Made by a program: the position numbers and the translations under genes
Shown: in pieces, positions 1 to 6,668 of the stretch
Numbering within the stretch: the first letter of the stretch is position 1
Layout of the letters: the number at the start of each line of letters is the position of its first letter
Notes under the pieces: generated by a model
Told to the model about the DNA's origin: nothing
Database searches by the model: none
The model's input: only the letters and a program-made list of their open reading frames with translations
Source: Burkholderiales bacterium
GTDB lineage: Bacteria; Pseudomonadota; Gammaproteobacteria; Burkholderiales; Casimicrobiaceae
DNA: 8,041 nucleotides
Assembly (NCBI GenBank): GCA_025354075.1
Contig: JANXNO010000417.1
Location: 1-8,041 of the forward strand
Reading direction: 5' to 3'

Positions 1-332
1 CCGCGCTGCGTCAGCGCCTCTGCGACGAACACATAGTCACTGCGCGCGCCAGCCTGCCATGCTCCGCCATAAAAAAATACGACGACTGGGCGGGCCCGCA
101 CGGCAAGCGCGGGATCCGTGGGCTGATACACATCGAGTTGATGCCGCGGGTTACCGCCTGAAACGTACGCGATGTCCGCCGTCTTCTTGTAAGAAAACGA
201 CGGCGTCAACGCGTTAATGAACACCACGGGCGCGCACGCGGCAAGCGTGCCTATCAGAACGAGCAGGATAACCGACACGCCGATTAATCTGGATTTAAGC
301 GTTAACGTACGATTCAAAAACACGGTCTTCAT
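1..332 (-). CDS. Alpha/beta-hydrolase (esterase-like) lipoprotein, C-terminus outside window
   Basis: The first 110 codons of a minus-strand gene are visible; it leaves the window at the left edge. It starts at ATG 332, the only good start after an in-frame TAA upstream. No clear Shine-Dalgarno sequence is seen. Residues 1-33 look like a lipoprotein signal: basic N-terminus, hydrophobic stretch, then the lipobox LAAC with Cys33 as the lipidation site. The mature part has the family pattern TADIAY...LDVYQP (about 51-71), followed by the strand and oxyanion-hole segment VVVFFYGGAW (83-92) and then SDYVFVAEAL. This matches the esterase/BD-FAE-like alpha/beta-hydrolases, in which the first His of the HGG motif is often Tyr, as here. 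The nucleophile elbow (GxSxG) and the rest of the triad lie outside the window, so activity and substrate cannot be judged. It probably acts in the periplasm, anchored to a membrane. It is divergent from the diguanylate cyclase gene. Confidence 0.8.
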   Translation of the reverse strand, partial: MKTVFLNRTLTLKSRLIGVSVILLVLIGTLAACAPVVFINALTPSFSYKKTADIAYVSGGNPRHQLDVYQPTDPALAVRARPVVVFFYGGAWQAGARSDYVFVAEALTQR

Positions 333-731
333 GCGATTGAGGTACGCAGTAATAGTGGTTCTGGTTTGTACGATGCGACGATCATCGATAAATTAACGGC
401 GCAGGCTAGGAGCAAGACCACTTTCTTGCCATCCGCTTTAGCTTCTAAACCGCATGCGATCTGGGCTTGCTAACGTGGAGTCGCTGAAGTCGAGATGGCT
501 TCACTAACAGCACTGCGCCCAGAGCTAAAGGCACTTTCGGCGAAAAGTGGCTTGCCAAAATTGAACTGTACACACGTTCAAGCGACTGGGTACCACGTCA
601 AATTTGATACAACCCAAAGTTGCCCAAAAGATACCGGTGCGGGCAGCTTTTTCACTCGCCACAAAATAAGTACACCGGGGCCGAACCTATGGCATCCGCT
701 GCCCCCGCTTTCCGCCACGATAGACAACCAC
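333..731. other. Non-coding stretch between the divergent hydrolase and cyclase genes
   Basis: No convincing gene is seen in these 399 bases. An open plus frame runs through 495-731 in phase with the cyclase, but it begins inside a repeat and has no protein-family character, so I treat it as untranslated. The stretch holds repeat copy 1 (460-564). It also holds a perfect 6-bp hairpin, GCAAGA/TCTTGC, at 412-429 with a 6-base loop and no T-tract, and a CGATG/CATCG inverted repeat near 372. The promoters of both flanking genes must lie here, but I see no strong -35/-10 pair for either. Confidence 0.6.
460..564 (+). repeat. Degenerate direct repeat, copy 1 (upstream of cyclase)
   Basis: This copy aligns colinearly with 2498-2602. 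Shared blocks in order are GGGC, TAACG, TGG, a 10-of-15 match ending in TCGA, CTTCA, AGCACT, GCGC, the 15-base exact block ACTTTCGGCGAAAAG (533-547), CCAAAA and TGA. Small indels separate the blocks. The copy has its own 7-bp outer stem, TCTGGGC (460-466) with GCCCAGA (517-523), and an inner TGAAG/CTTCA stem. Weaker similarity may extend left to TTTCTTG at 422. The alignment was made by eye. The 15-base block is certain; the full length is an estimate. Confidence 0.65.
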
Positions 732-2459
732 ATGTTTTCTTCCCTTCGCACCGCGCTGCTCGTCCCCTTCATCGGCGTGGTGGTTTTAGTCGCCGTTGCC
801 ATTTCGCTGTTGTCGTACCAAACCGGACTGAAGGCGGTAGACGAGCTGTCTGAGCAGTTGTTGCTCGACGTGTCGAACCGCGTGACGCAGGCCACCACGC
901 GGCATTTGGGCACATCGTCGCTGGTACTGAGCGCGATTGCACCGGACGCTGGCACGAGCGTTGGCAACACCATGTCGCTGATCGATCTGGTGCCCGACAG
1001 TTTGCCAGACTTTGAGCGTCGGTTGTGGATCGCGTCGGGGCTGTATTCGGAAGGCAATAGCTACATTTATTACGGCTCCAACGCGGGCGAATTCGTCGGC
1101 GTCAATCGCGGCGCGGGGCTGGAGGCAGAAGTGCGGCTGCGGGAATTGGGCGCGGAGCAACGGACGATTTACGTGACACGCGGACCGTGGGAGCGCGGCA
1201 ATCTGGTGCGCACCGACGCCTACGATCCGCGCACCCGACCGTGGTTTATCGAGGCGACCAAGCGTGCGGCGTTAACGTGGTCGTCGGTGTACGTCGACTA
1301 CACGACTAAAGCGTTGACCGTAACGCTCGCCAAGCCCGTGTTCACCAAGGCCAACGTGCAGCGCGGCGTGGTCGCCACCGACATTCCCTTGACGGCGTTA
1401 ACCGAGTTTGTGCGCGCGCTGAAAGTCAGCGAAACCGGCGTCGCCTTCATCATGGAAAAAAGCGGCAATCTGATCGCAACGTCGAGCAAGGAATCGCTGT
1501 TTGCCGAGGGTGCGGACGCAGCGAATCCACAGGCCACGCGACTACGTGCCGACCAAAGCGGCAACCTGTTGATCCGTCAGGCTTACGCGCAGTTGCAAAG
1601 CGCAGCGAATGCGCGCACGACCTCCGTACGCGGCGTCGACATCGCGCGCTATTCGTTCGACGGCGATGCGAGCCGCGTTCACATGAGCGCGACCGCGCAA
1701 CGCGACGCGGCGGGCCTCGACTGGACGATGGTGGTGGCGATTCCGCGCTCGGATCACATGGGCAATGTGCGGCGCACGATTCTGCAGAACGTCGCGATTG
1801 GTTTGCTTGCAGTGGCGCTCGCACTGGCGGTCGGGCTGTGGGTGATGCATCGCGTGACCAACGACGTGCGTCGCCTGTCTGAGGCCACACGCCTGCTCGC
1901 GCGCGGCCAGTCGCCCGATCCGCTGTTTTCTGAACGCAAAGACGAGCTGGGCACCATCGCCCGCGCCGTCGAGGAATTCAAGGCCGGGCTGCTAATCGAC
2001 CCGCTCACCGGCGCATTGACCCGGCACACGCTGGAAAAACGCGTGGCGAGCCTGTTGCACGCAACGCCGGTGGCCAATTTCGCGGTCGGCTTCGTCGACA
2101 TGGATAAGTTCAAGCTCGTCAACGATCTATATGGCCATGCGCTAGGCGACGCCGTGCTCGCCGTGTCGGCGCAGCGAATCGCCTCCGTTCTGAGCCGCGA
2201 CGACCTGCTGGCGCGATACGGCGGCGATGAGTTTGTGTTGCTGTTGTCTGGAGTCACCACGGACGAAGACGTGGCCACGAGACTCGCAGAAATTGCCGCT
2301 CGGTTAGATGCGCCGATTGATCTGGCGGGGCAACACATTCACGCTGGCGCGTCCTGCGGCGGCGCGCTCTATCCACGCGACGGCAATACGCTGCTGCAAC
2401 TGGTAGAAGTCGCCGACACGCGGATGTTTGAAGTGAAAAAGACGCGAGGCTGCGGCTGA
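732..2459 (+). CDS. Transmembrane diguanylate cyclase, dCache-HAMP-GGDEF
   Basis: A 575-aa inner-membrane sensor that should make cyclic di-GMP from two GTP. TM1 is about residues 8-28. A periplasmic double-Cache sensor domain spans about 35-345, with the typical YDPRTRPWF (164-172) and GVVATDI (212-218) patterns. TM2 is about 350-372, followed by a HAMP linker at 373-420. The GGDEF domain is 421-575: DPLTGALTR (423-431), FVDMDKFKLVND (454-465), GHALGD (468-473) and the intact active-site loop RYGGDEF (495-501). The catalytic residues look complete, so it is probably active. The product-inhibition I-site RxxD is not canonical: the aligned positions are Ser488 and Asp491. There is no EAL domain. 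ATG 732 is chosen because the hydrophobic segment follows it at once; the frame stays open back to 495, but those codons are not protein-like and begin in a repeat. No good ribosome site is seen. The sensed ligand is unknown. Confidence 0.9.
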   Translation: MFSSLRTALLVPFIGVVVLVAVAISLLSYQTGLKAVDELSEQLLLDVSNRVTQATTRHLGTSSLVLSAIAPDAGTSVGNTMSLIDLVPDSLPDFERRLWIASGLYSEGNSYIYYGSNAGEFVGVNRGAGLEAEVRLRELGAEQRTIYVTRGPWERGNLVRTDAYDPRTRPWFIEATKRAALTWSSVYVDYTTKALTVTLAKPVFTKANVQRGVVATDIPLTALTEFVRALKVSETGVAFIMEKSGNLIATSSKESLFAEGADAANPQATRLRADQSGNLLIRQAYAQLQSAANARTTSVRGVDIARYSFDGDASRVHMSATAQRDAAGLDWTMVVAIPRSDHMGNVRRTILQNVAIGLLAVALALAVGLWVMHRVTNDVRRLSEATRLLARGQSPDPLFSERKDELGTIARAVEEFKAGLLIDPLTGALTRHTLEKRVASLLHATPVANFAVGFVDMDKFKLVNDLYGHALGDAVLAVSAQRIASVLSRDDLLARYGGDEFVLLLSGVTTDEDVATRLAEIAARLDAPIDLAGQHIHAGASCGGALYPRDGNTLLQLVEVADTRMFEVKKTRGCG

Positions 2460-2497
2460 AATTTCTTGATCAGCTTTGTTGCTCAATGCCCATTTTG

Positions 2498-2602
2498 TAT
2501 GGGCCTAACGCTGGTATTTAGCTTAAATCGACTTCAAGCACTTTGTAGCGCTTAGACCAAACCAAATAAGACTTTCGGCGAAAAGCTGACTACCAAAACT
2601 GA
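2498..2602 (+). repeat. Degenerate direct repeat, copy 2 (between cyclase and lolA)
   Basis: This copy lies in the same orientation as the one at 460-564 and begins about 40 bases after the cyclase stop. It carries the exact block ACTTTCGGCGAAAAG at 2571-2585 and CCAAAA at 2593-2598, and it ends where the lolA stop codon begins. Positions 2502-2558 form an imperfect long hairpin: GGCCTAA with TTAGACC (one mismatch), CGCT with AGCG, and GCTTaAA with TTcAAGC around a TCGA centre. Just before it, GCCCAT/ATGGGC (2488-2504) makes a second possible 6-bp stem. None of these has a T-tract, so no intrinsic terminator is called for the two convergent genes. Confidence 0.65.
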
Positions 2603-3229
2603 CTACTGTTTGAGCACGTCCGCGCCCTTGGGCGGCGTGAACGAAAACGCGTCGGCGGCGAGTTTTCCGTTCTTGTTGAGTGTTTCAAAACGAATCGTAT
2701 TGGTGTTCTGCAGCGCGTCACGCCAGGTCAGTTCGCGCGGTTGCAGCGCGACGATGGCAACGCGCAAATCGCTGAACGCTGCGTCCGCCTTCTTGGGTTT
2801 TGCCTCGACGAAACCGATGGAGCCTTGCGATTCCGCAGCTTTCAGATCGAACAATTTGTCGGCGGCTGATGCGTCGAGCAGCAGCGCCAGCGGCTGCTCG
2901 GTCACGGTTTCGCCAAGCTTTTTGATTGTGACCTGATTCAGGTCTTCATCATGCAGCCACACGGTCGTGCCGTCGCTGACGATGGTTTGTTTGTAGGGCT
3001 TTTCATACACGAAGCGGAATTTTCCGGGGCGTGCGATGGCGAATGTGCCCGCCGATTGCCGACTCACGCGACCATTTTTGTCGCGCACTTCCTGCGTGAA
3101 CGAACCAGACAGCGACGCGAGATCACGTGTGTAGCTTTTGAAATCGGTGAGGGCGTTGGCGGGGGTTTGGGCTTGGGTGGTTGCGCTCAGAAGCGCCGAC
3201 ATTAAAGCAGTTTTGACCAGGGTATTCAT
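2603..3229 (-). CDS. lolA: Outer-membrane lipoprotein carrier protein LolA
   Basis: A 208-aa periplasmic chaperone that takes lipoproteins released by LolCDE at the inner membrane and hands them to LolB at the outer membrane. Residues 1-20 are a signal peptide with cleavage probably after TTQA. The mature protein shows LolA landmarks: LSGSFTQEV (40-48), a GTFAIARPGKFRF strand (61-73), IVSDGTTVWLHDEDLNQ (83-99), PLALLLD (123-129), and the C-terminal FSFTPPKGADV, which parallels the E. coli FTFTPPQGV ending. Length is normal for the family. The open frame extends 28 codons upstream to 3313, but those codons are translated REP repeat, so ATG 3229, at the signal peptide, is the start. It lies 194 bases downstream of ftsK on the same strand and is probably co-transcribed with it, as is common in betaproteobacteria. 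No strong ribosome site is seen. Confidence 0.93.
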   Translation of the reverse strand: MNTLVKTALMSALLSATTQAQTPANALTDFKSYTRDLASLSGSFTQEVRDKNGRVSRQSAGTFAIARPGKFRFVYEKPYKQTIVSDGTTVWLHDEDLNQVTIKKLGETVTEQPLALLLDASAADKLFDLKAAESQGSIGFVEAKPKKADAAFSDLRVAIVALQPRELTWRDALQNTNTIRFETLNKNGKLAADAFSFTPPKGADVLKQ

Positions 3230-3252
3230 AGATCGCACATTACGGTTTGACT

Positions 3253-3368
3253 CCCTCTCCCGCGTGCGGGAGAGGGTTGGGGTGAGGGTGTGAGTAGGAG
3301 CGAATTCGACCATTCTGCGAAGTCCCCCGCCGCCCTCACCCTAGCCCTCTCCCGCCTGCGGGAGAGGG
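3253..3368. repeat. Inverted pair of REP hairpins (REPIN-like element)
   Basis: Two near-identical palindromes lie in inverted orientation. Hairpin 1 is 3253-3276, stem CCCTCTCCCGC with GCGGGAGAGGG around a GT loop. Hairpin 2 is 3345-3368, the same 11-bp stem around CT. Each has a G/C-rich tail, TTGGGGTGAGGG (3277-3288) and its counterpart CCCTCACCCTAG (3333-3344). The 36-base arms match at 32 positions when one is inverted, two of the four differences being in the loop. The spacer is 44 bases. The layout fits REPIN elements, which are spread by RAYT transposases and are frequent in proteobacterial intergenic DNA. No RAYT gene is in the window. Confidence 0.85.
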
Positions 3369-3423
3369 AAAAGAACCTAGAACGCCCGAGCGAACCGGCA
3401 AGCAGACAACGCCGCGAAACTCA

Positions 3424-5781
3424 TCATTCATCCCTCTTTGGCACGATCACTTCGCGCTTGCCCATCGCATTGGGCCGCGTCACGATGCCCGCGTTTTCCA
3501 TGGCTTCAATCAAGCGCGCTGCACCGTTGTAGCCGATGCGCAAACGGCGTTGCACATAGCTGATCGTCGGTTGCCTGCTCTCCAGCACGGCGGCAACGGC
3601 CTCATCGAAACGTGGGTCTTTTTCACCATCGTTCGACCCGCCACCGTTGACTTCGTTCAACGTGTCGGCATCGGTGCCTTCGAGGACGCCTTCAACGTAC
3701 TGCGGCGGACTCTGCGCCTTCCAGTGTTCGACCACGCGATGCACTTCGTCATCGGTCACAAACGCGCCATGCACGCGCACCGGCAGGCCTGTGCCCCCGA
3801 GCATGTAGAGCATGTCGCCGCGCCCGAGCAGCGCTTCTGCGCCCATCTGGTCGAGAATAGTGCGCGAGTCGATTTTGCTGGCGACCTGAAACGCGATGCG
3901 CGTCGGCACGTTGGCCTTGATGAGTCCGGTAATCACGTCCACCGACGGACGCTGCGTAGCGAGAATCAGGTGAATGCCCGCCGCGCGGGCCTTCTGCGCG
4001 AGGCGCGCGATCAGCTCTTCGATCTTCTTGCCCGCGACCATCATTAAGTCGGCAAGCTCGTCGATCACCACCACGATGAACGGCATTTCCTCTAAAGGCT
4101 CTGGTTGATCCGGCGTCAGTGAAAACGGGTTGCCAATCGGCTGGCCTTTGGCCACCGCATCGCGAATTTTTACGTTGTAGCTGGATAGCTGGCGCACTCC
4201 CATGTGACTGAGCAAACGGTAGCGCCGCTCCATCTCGTTGACACACCAGTTCAGCGCGTTGGCCGCGAGCTTCATGTCGGTGACAACGGGGCACAGCAAA
4301 TGCGGAATGGCGTCGTAAATCGACAGCTCCAGCATCTTTGGATCGATCAGCACCAGACGCACTTCGCGCGGCTCGGCTTTATACAAAAGCGAGAGGATCA
4401 TCTGATTGATGCCGACCGACTTTCCGGAGCCCGTCGTGCCCGCGACGAGGCAATGCGGCATGCGGCCCAGATCGGCCACCACTGGGCGTCCGGCGATGTC
4501 CTTACCGAGGCCCATGGTGAGCAGACTCGATGCATCGTTATAAGCCGCACTGCCCAAAATTTCGATCAGCGCGACGCTTTGCCGCTGCGGATTTGGCACT
4601 TCGAGCCCCATGCACGATTTGCCGGGAATCGTCTCGACTACACGAATGCTCATCACGCTCATGGCGCGCGCCAGATCCTTCGCCAGATTGACGATGGAAT
4701 TGCCTTTGACGCCGACGTCTGGCTCGATTTCGTAGCGCGTAATCACCGGTCCGGGGTAGGCGGCGAGCACTTTCACCGGCACGTTGAATTCAGCGAGTTT
4801 TCGTTCGATCAGACGTGAGGTGAATTCGAGCGTTTCGGCTGAGACGACCGGCTGCTCGGTGGGCAAAGGCTCAAGCAAGGAGAGCTGCGGCAATACCGAA
4901 TCCGGAATGTCGGAGAACAGCATCGTCTGCTTCTCGCGCTCGATACGCTCCGACAGAATCACCGGCTCGAACGTCTCGACAATTTTGATCGGTTCGTGCT
5001 CTTCGACGCGTCGCGTTTCTTCCTGAATGTAGAGATTGCGCAGTTCTACTTCGGGCGCGGCAATTTCAAAGTCGCGCTTGATTTCGCGCACTTCTTCGCG
5101 TTTTTCGCGCCAGCTGGTGAAGCCGTCCAGCAGCAGCGAACCGACCCCCTCACTCACCCGCAACCAGGGGATCGCGAAGGCCACTGTGAACCCGACAAAC
5201 ACGAGCACAATGGAAAGCAGTGCGCTGGGTACAAAACCGATCAACTTGAGCAGTGGAAAGCCAACACTCTGCCCCAGAGCGCCACCCGCGCCTTGCGGCA
5301 AACCCGCAAACCAGCGATGCATGGCCAGCGCTTCAAGCGTACTGCCCGCAATCAGCAGCAATACCAACCCAGCAGCGCGCCACGGCAGGCTCAGGCCCGC
5401 AGCGTCAATCATGGCGTCGTCTGCGCCCGCCGGCCCGATACGACGCGGCAGCGTGCGCCCGATGAGGGTCGAGGCAAACACCAGCAGCCACCATACGGTC
5501 GCGCCCAACATGAAATAGCCGATGTCGCTGACCCACGCGCCGACCGAGCCGAGCCAGTTTTTGACCGCCAAGTTTCGGCCGGTAGTCGACCAGGCCGGGT
5601 CAGCGCCGCTGAAGCTCAAAAACGCAATGACCACAGCGATCAGCAAGGCAAGGGCGATCAGCCACACGATCCACCGCCGCAACAACGCCAGTCGCGCGGA
5701 TGCGGGCGTGCTGGTGCGCGCGGCACGCACGCGGCGGTTGCCGCGCGGACGTGCGACAAGAATTTTTATTCGCTCAAACAT
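3424..5781 (-). CDS. ftsK: DNA translocase FtsK
   Basis: A 785-aa septum-located ATP-driven DNA pump that moves the chromosome termini through the closing division site and activates XerCD recombination at dif. The N-terminus has a basic stretch and four membrane segments (about 37-57, 86-107, 136-154, 183-206). A short charged linker (210-320) replaces the very long one of E. coli, and this length is usual for betaproteobacterial or SpoIIIE-like forms. The motor (about 320-690) has Walker A GTTGSGKS (448-455), Walker B IVVVIDE (569-575) and the conserved [15 protein letters not shown] (605-619). The C-terminal gamma winged-helix domain (about 722-782), which reads KOPS sites and contacts XerD, is intact. 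The start at 5781 has no clear ribosome site. It lies only about 30 bases past the terminator of the cytochrome operon and is followed by lolA. Confidence 0.96.
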   Translation of the reverse strand: MFERIKILVARPRGNRRVRAARTSTPASARLALLRRWIVWLIALALLIAVVIAFLSFSGADPAWSTTGRNLAVKNWLGSVGAWVSDIGYFMLGATVWWLLVFASTLIGRTLPRRIGPAGADDAMIDAAGLSLPWRAAGLVLLLIAGSTLEALAMHRWFAGLPQGAGGALGQSVGFPLLKLIGFVPSALLSIVLVFVGFTVAFAIPWLRVSEGVGSLLLDGFTSWREKREEVREIKRDFEIAAPEVELRNLYIQEETRRVEEHEPIKIVETFEPVILSERIEREKQTMLFSDIPDSVLPQLSLLEPLPTEQPVVSAETLEFTSRLIERKLAEFNVPVKVLAAYPGPVITRYEIEPDVGVKGNSIVNLAKDLARAMSVMSIRVVETIPGKSCMGLEVPNPQRQSVALIEILGSAAYNDASSLLTMGLGKDIAGRPVVADLGRMPHCLVAGTTGSGKSVGINQMILSLLYKAEPREVRLVLIDPKMLELSIYDAIPHLLCPVVTDMKLAANALNWCVNEMERRYRLLSHMGVRQLSSYNVKIRDAVAKGQPIGNPFSLTPDQPEPLEEMPFIVVVIDELADLMMVAGKKIEELIARLAQKARAAGIHLILATQRPSVDVITGLIKANVPTRIAFQVASKIDSRTILDQMGAEALLGRGDMLYMLGGTGLPVRVHGAFVTDDEVHRVVEHWKAQSPPQYVEGVLEGTDADTLNEVNGGGSNDGEKDPRFDEAVAAVLESRQPTISYVQRRLRIGYNGAARLIEAMENAGIVTRPNAMGKREVIVPKRDE

Positions 5782-5787
5782 GTGCTG

Positions 5788-5793
5788 ATTTTA
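5788..5793 (-). promoter_or_regulatory. Candidate -10 box for ftsK
   Basis: TAAAAT on the minus strand matches the sigma-70 -10 consensus at 5 of 6 positions and ends 7 bases before the ftsK ATG. A start of transcription at or next to the ATG would give a leaderless mRNA, in keeping with the lack of a ribosome site. No good -35 is seen at 16-18 bases (TTTATT at 17), so this is weak. Confidence 0.25.
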
Positions 5794-5813
5794 TTTCGCA
5801 GAGACTCACGAAT

Positions 5814-5845
5814 AAAAAAGGCGCCGTGTTTGCACAGGGCGCCTT
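5814..5845 (-). terminator. Intrinsic terminator of the cytochrome operon
   Basis: Read on the minus strand, AAGGCGCC (5845-5838) pairs perfectly with GGCGCCTT (5825-5818) across a 12-base loop, and the T-run continues to 5814. It starts 22 bases after the stop of the downstream cytochrome gene. The plus strand has no T-tract after the stem, so it acts in one direction only. Confidence 0.88.
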
Positions 5846-5867
5846 CATGGGTGCGAGGGCGAATCGC

Positions 5868-6188
5868 TCAGTACTTGACGGTAAGCGGGGACCGCTGCGA
5901 CGAAAAGTAGGCGGACAGATTTTCGATGTCTTTCTTTGACAATGCAGCCGCAAAGCCCTTCATGATGGCATTGTTGCGATCACCGGATTTGTAATCGCGC
6001 AACGCCTTGGCAAGATAGTCAGAATGTTGCCCCGCCAGACGCGGAAAGTTCGCATCTGTACTATTGCCATCGGCACCGTGGCAGGCCGAGCACACTTCTT
6101 TGGCCTTTGCGGCACCCGCAGCAAGATCAGCGGCAGACGCGATGTTCATCAGGCACACGCCTGCAAGCAGAGTAAAAAGCAACTTCAT
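5868..6188 (-). CDS. Periplasmic mono-haem cytochrome c (c553/c4-like), second of pair
   Basis: A 106-aa class I c-type cytochrome, an electron carrier in the periplasm. A signal peptide ends near residues 19-20 (NIASA-AD). Haem attaches covalently at CSACH (33-37), with His37 as one axial ligand. Met76 in NNAIMKG is the likely second. The segment GQHSDYLAKALRDYKSGDR (53-71) is typical of cytochrome c553 and of each half of dihaem cytochrome c4. The ATG overlaps the stop of the upstream cytochrome by one base (TAATG) and has a strong Shine-Dalgarno inside that gene, so the two are translationally coupled. The oxidase or reductase partner is not in the window. An intrinsic terminator follows. 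Confidence 0.92.
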   Translation of the reverse strand: MKLLFTLLAGVCLMNIASAADLAAGAAKAKEVCSACHGADGNSTDANFPRLAGQHSDYLAKALRDYKSGDRNNAIMKGFAAALSKKDIENLSAYFSSQRSPLTVKY

Positions 6189-6526
6189 TATTTGACCTCC
6201 GCATAGTACGCAGCCAGATCGGCCATATCTTTATCCGACAGCGACACTGCAATCGAGCGCATGCCCGGATGCTTGCGATCACCCGATTTGTAGGCCTTAA
6301 GCGCGCTGACGAAATAGGTCGAATGCTGACCACCAATCTTCGGCACTTTGTAAACCTCAGGGAAAGCTGTACGCCAGCCGTCGATGCCATGGCAACCCTG
6401 GCAGCGCTGAATGTTTTGGGCGCCCGCTTTGGCGTCGCCCACTGGGGCTTGCGCAAACACGGAAGGGGATGCGGCTGTCAGGATCAAGCCTGCAACAGCA
6501 GAGGCGATAAACGCGATGCGTTTCAT
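6188..6526 (-). CDS. Periplasmic mono-haem cytochrome c (c553/c4-like), first of pair
   Basis: A 112-aa c-type cytochrome. The signal peptide spans about 1-25 (ending SVFA-QA). The haem motif is CQGCH (42-46), and Met89 in KHPGMRSIA is the probable sixth ligand. It shares with its neighbour the pattern [21 protein letters not shown] (64 onward), so the two are likely old duplicates. They are not copies of recent date, since the sequences differ throughout. It is the promoter-proximal gene of the two-gene operon and diverges from trxA. No strong ribosome site precedes ATG 6526. A likely role is electron delivery to a terminal oxidase; this is inferred from the family only. Confidence 0.92.
   Translation of the reverse strand: MKRIAFIASAVAGLILTAASPSVFAQAPVGDAKAGAQNIQRCQGCHGIDGWRTAFPEVYKVPKIGGQHSTYFVSALKAYKSGDRKHPGMRSIAVSLSDKDMADLAAYYAEVK
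6195..6200 (-). promoter_or_regulatory. Strong Shine-Dalgarno of the second cytochrome gene
   Basis: GGAGGT on the minus strand sits 6 bases before the ATG at 6188, inside the last codons of the upstream cytochrome gene. It fixes the start of the downstream gene and supports translational coupling with the TAATG overlap. Confidence 0.85.
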
Positions 6527-6558
6527 GGAATTAGCAGAAGTTTCGGGAAATCCATACG

Positions 6559-6589
6559 ATTATAAGGTTGAATCTAGCCGTGCCGTTAA
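6559..6589 (-). promoter_or_regulatory. Candidate sigma-70 promoter of the cytochrome operon
   Basis: The minus strand has a perfect TATAAT at 6564-6559. TTAACG at 6589-6584 is a 4-of-6 match to the -35 box, with a 19-base spacer that is longer than ideal. Transcription would begin near 6552, giving a leader of about 26 bases before ATG 6526. Confidence 0.5.
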
Positions 6590-6593
6590 CGGC
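6582..6593. promoter_or_regulatory. 12-bp perfect palindrome in the cytochrome/trxA promoter region
   Basis: GCCGTTAACGGC is fully self-complementary and lies in the middle of the 142-base divergent intergenic region, over the proposed -35 box of the cytochrome promoter. It could be an operator for a dimeric regulator, but I do not recognise it as the site of a named one. Confidence 0.3.
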
Positions 6594-6655
6594 GAGCACT
6601 TGCAATTGGCGCGAGTGACTTCATTTACTATTCACTATCAATTTTTGCGGTTTGC

Positions 6656-6659
6656 GGAG
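6656..6659 (+). promoter_or_regulatory. Ribosome binding site of trxA
   Basis: GGAG lies 9 bases before ATG 6669. It decides the thioredoxin start, because the open frame continues upstream as far as 6411, through the promoter region and antisense to the first cytochrome gene. Confidence 0.75.
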
Positions 6660-6668
6660 CCTCACGCT

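Noticed and set aside
412..429. GCAAGA/TCTTGC hairpin in the left intergenic region
   Set aside because: Perfect 6-bp stem but no T-tract and no known motif; a match this short is expected by chance.
578..1057. 159-codon minus-strand frame across the start of the cyclase
   Set aside because: Low-complexity Ser/Thr-rich translation opposite the TM1 and Cache coding sequence; no recognisable motif or ribosome site.
2488..2504. GCCCAT/ATGGGC hairpin after the cyclase as an intrinsic terminator
   Set aside because: The stem is only 6 bp and is followed by CTAACG, not a T-run, on either strand.
4996..5910. 304-codon plus-strand open frame opposite ftsK, with others at 3550-4047, 4204-4818 and 5036-5518
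   Set aside because: They lie antisense to a fully conserved FtsK, are rich in Arg, Gln, His and Pro with no domain pattern, and have no ribosome site. They are shadows of GC-rich codon use.
6606..6631. TTGGCG...TACTAT as a trxA promoter
   Set aside because: The spacing is only 14 bases and both boxes are weak, so no trxA promoter is called.
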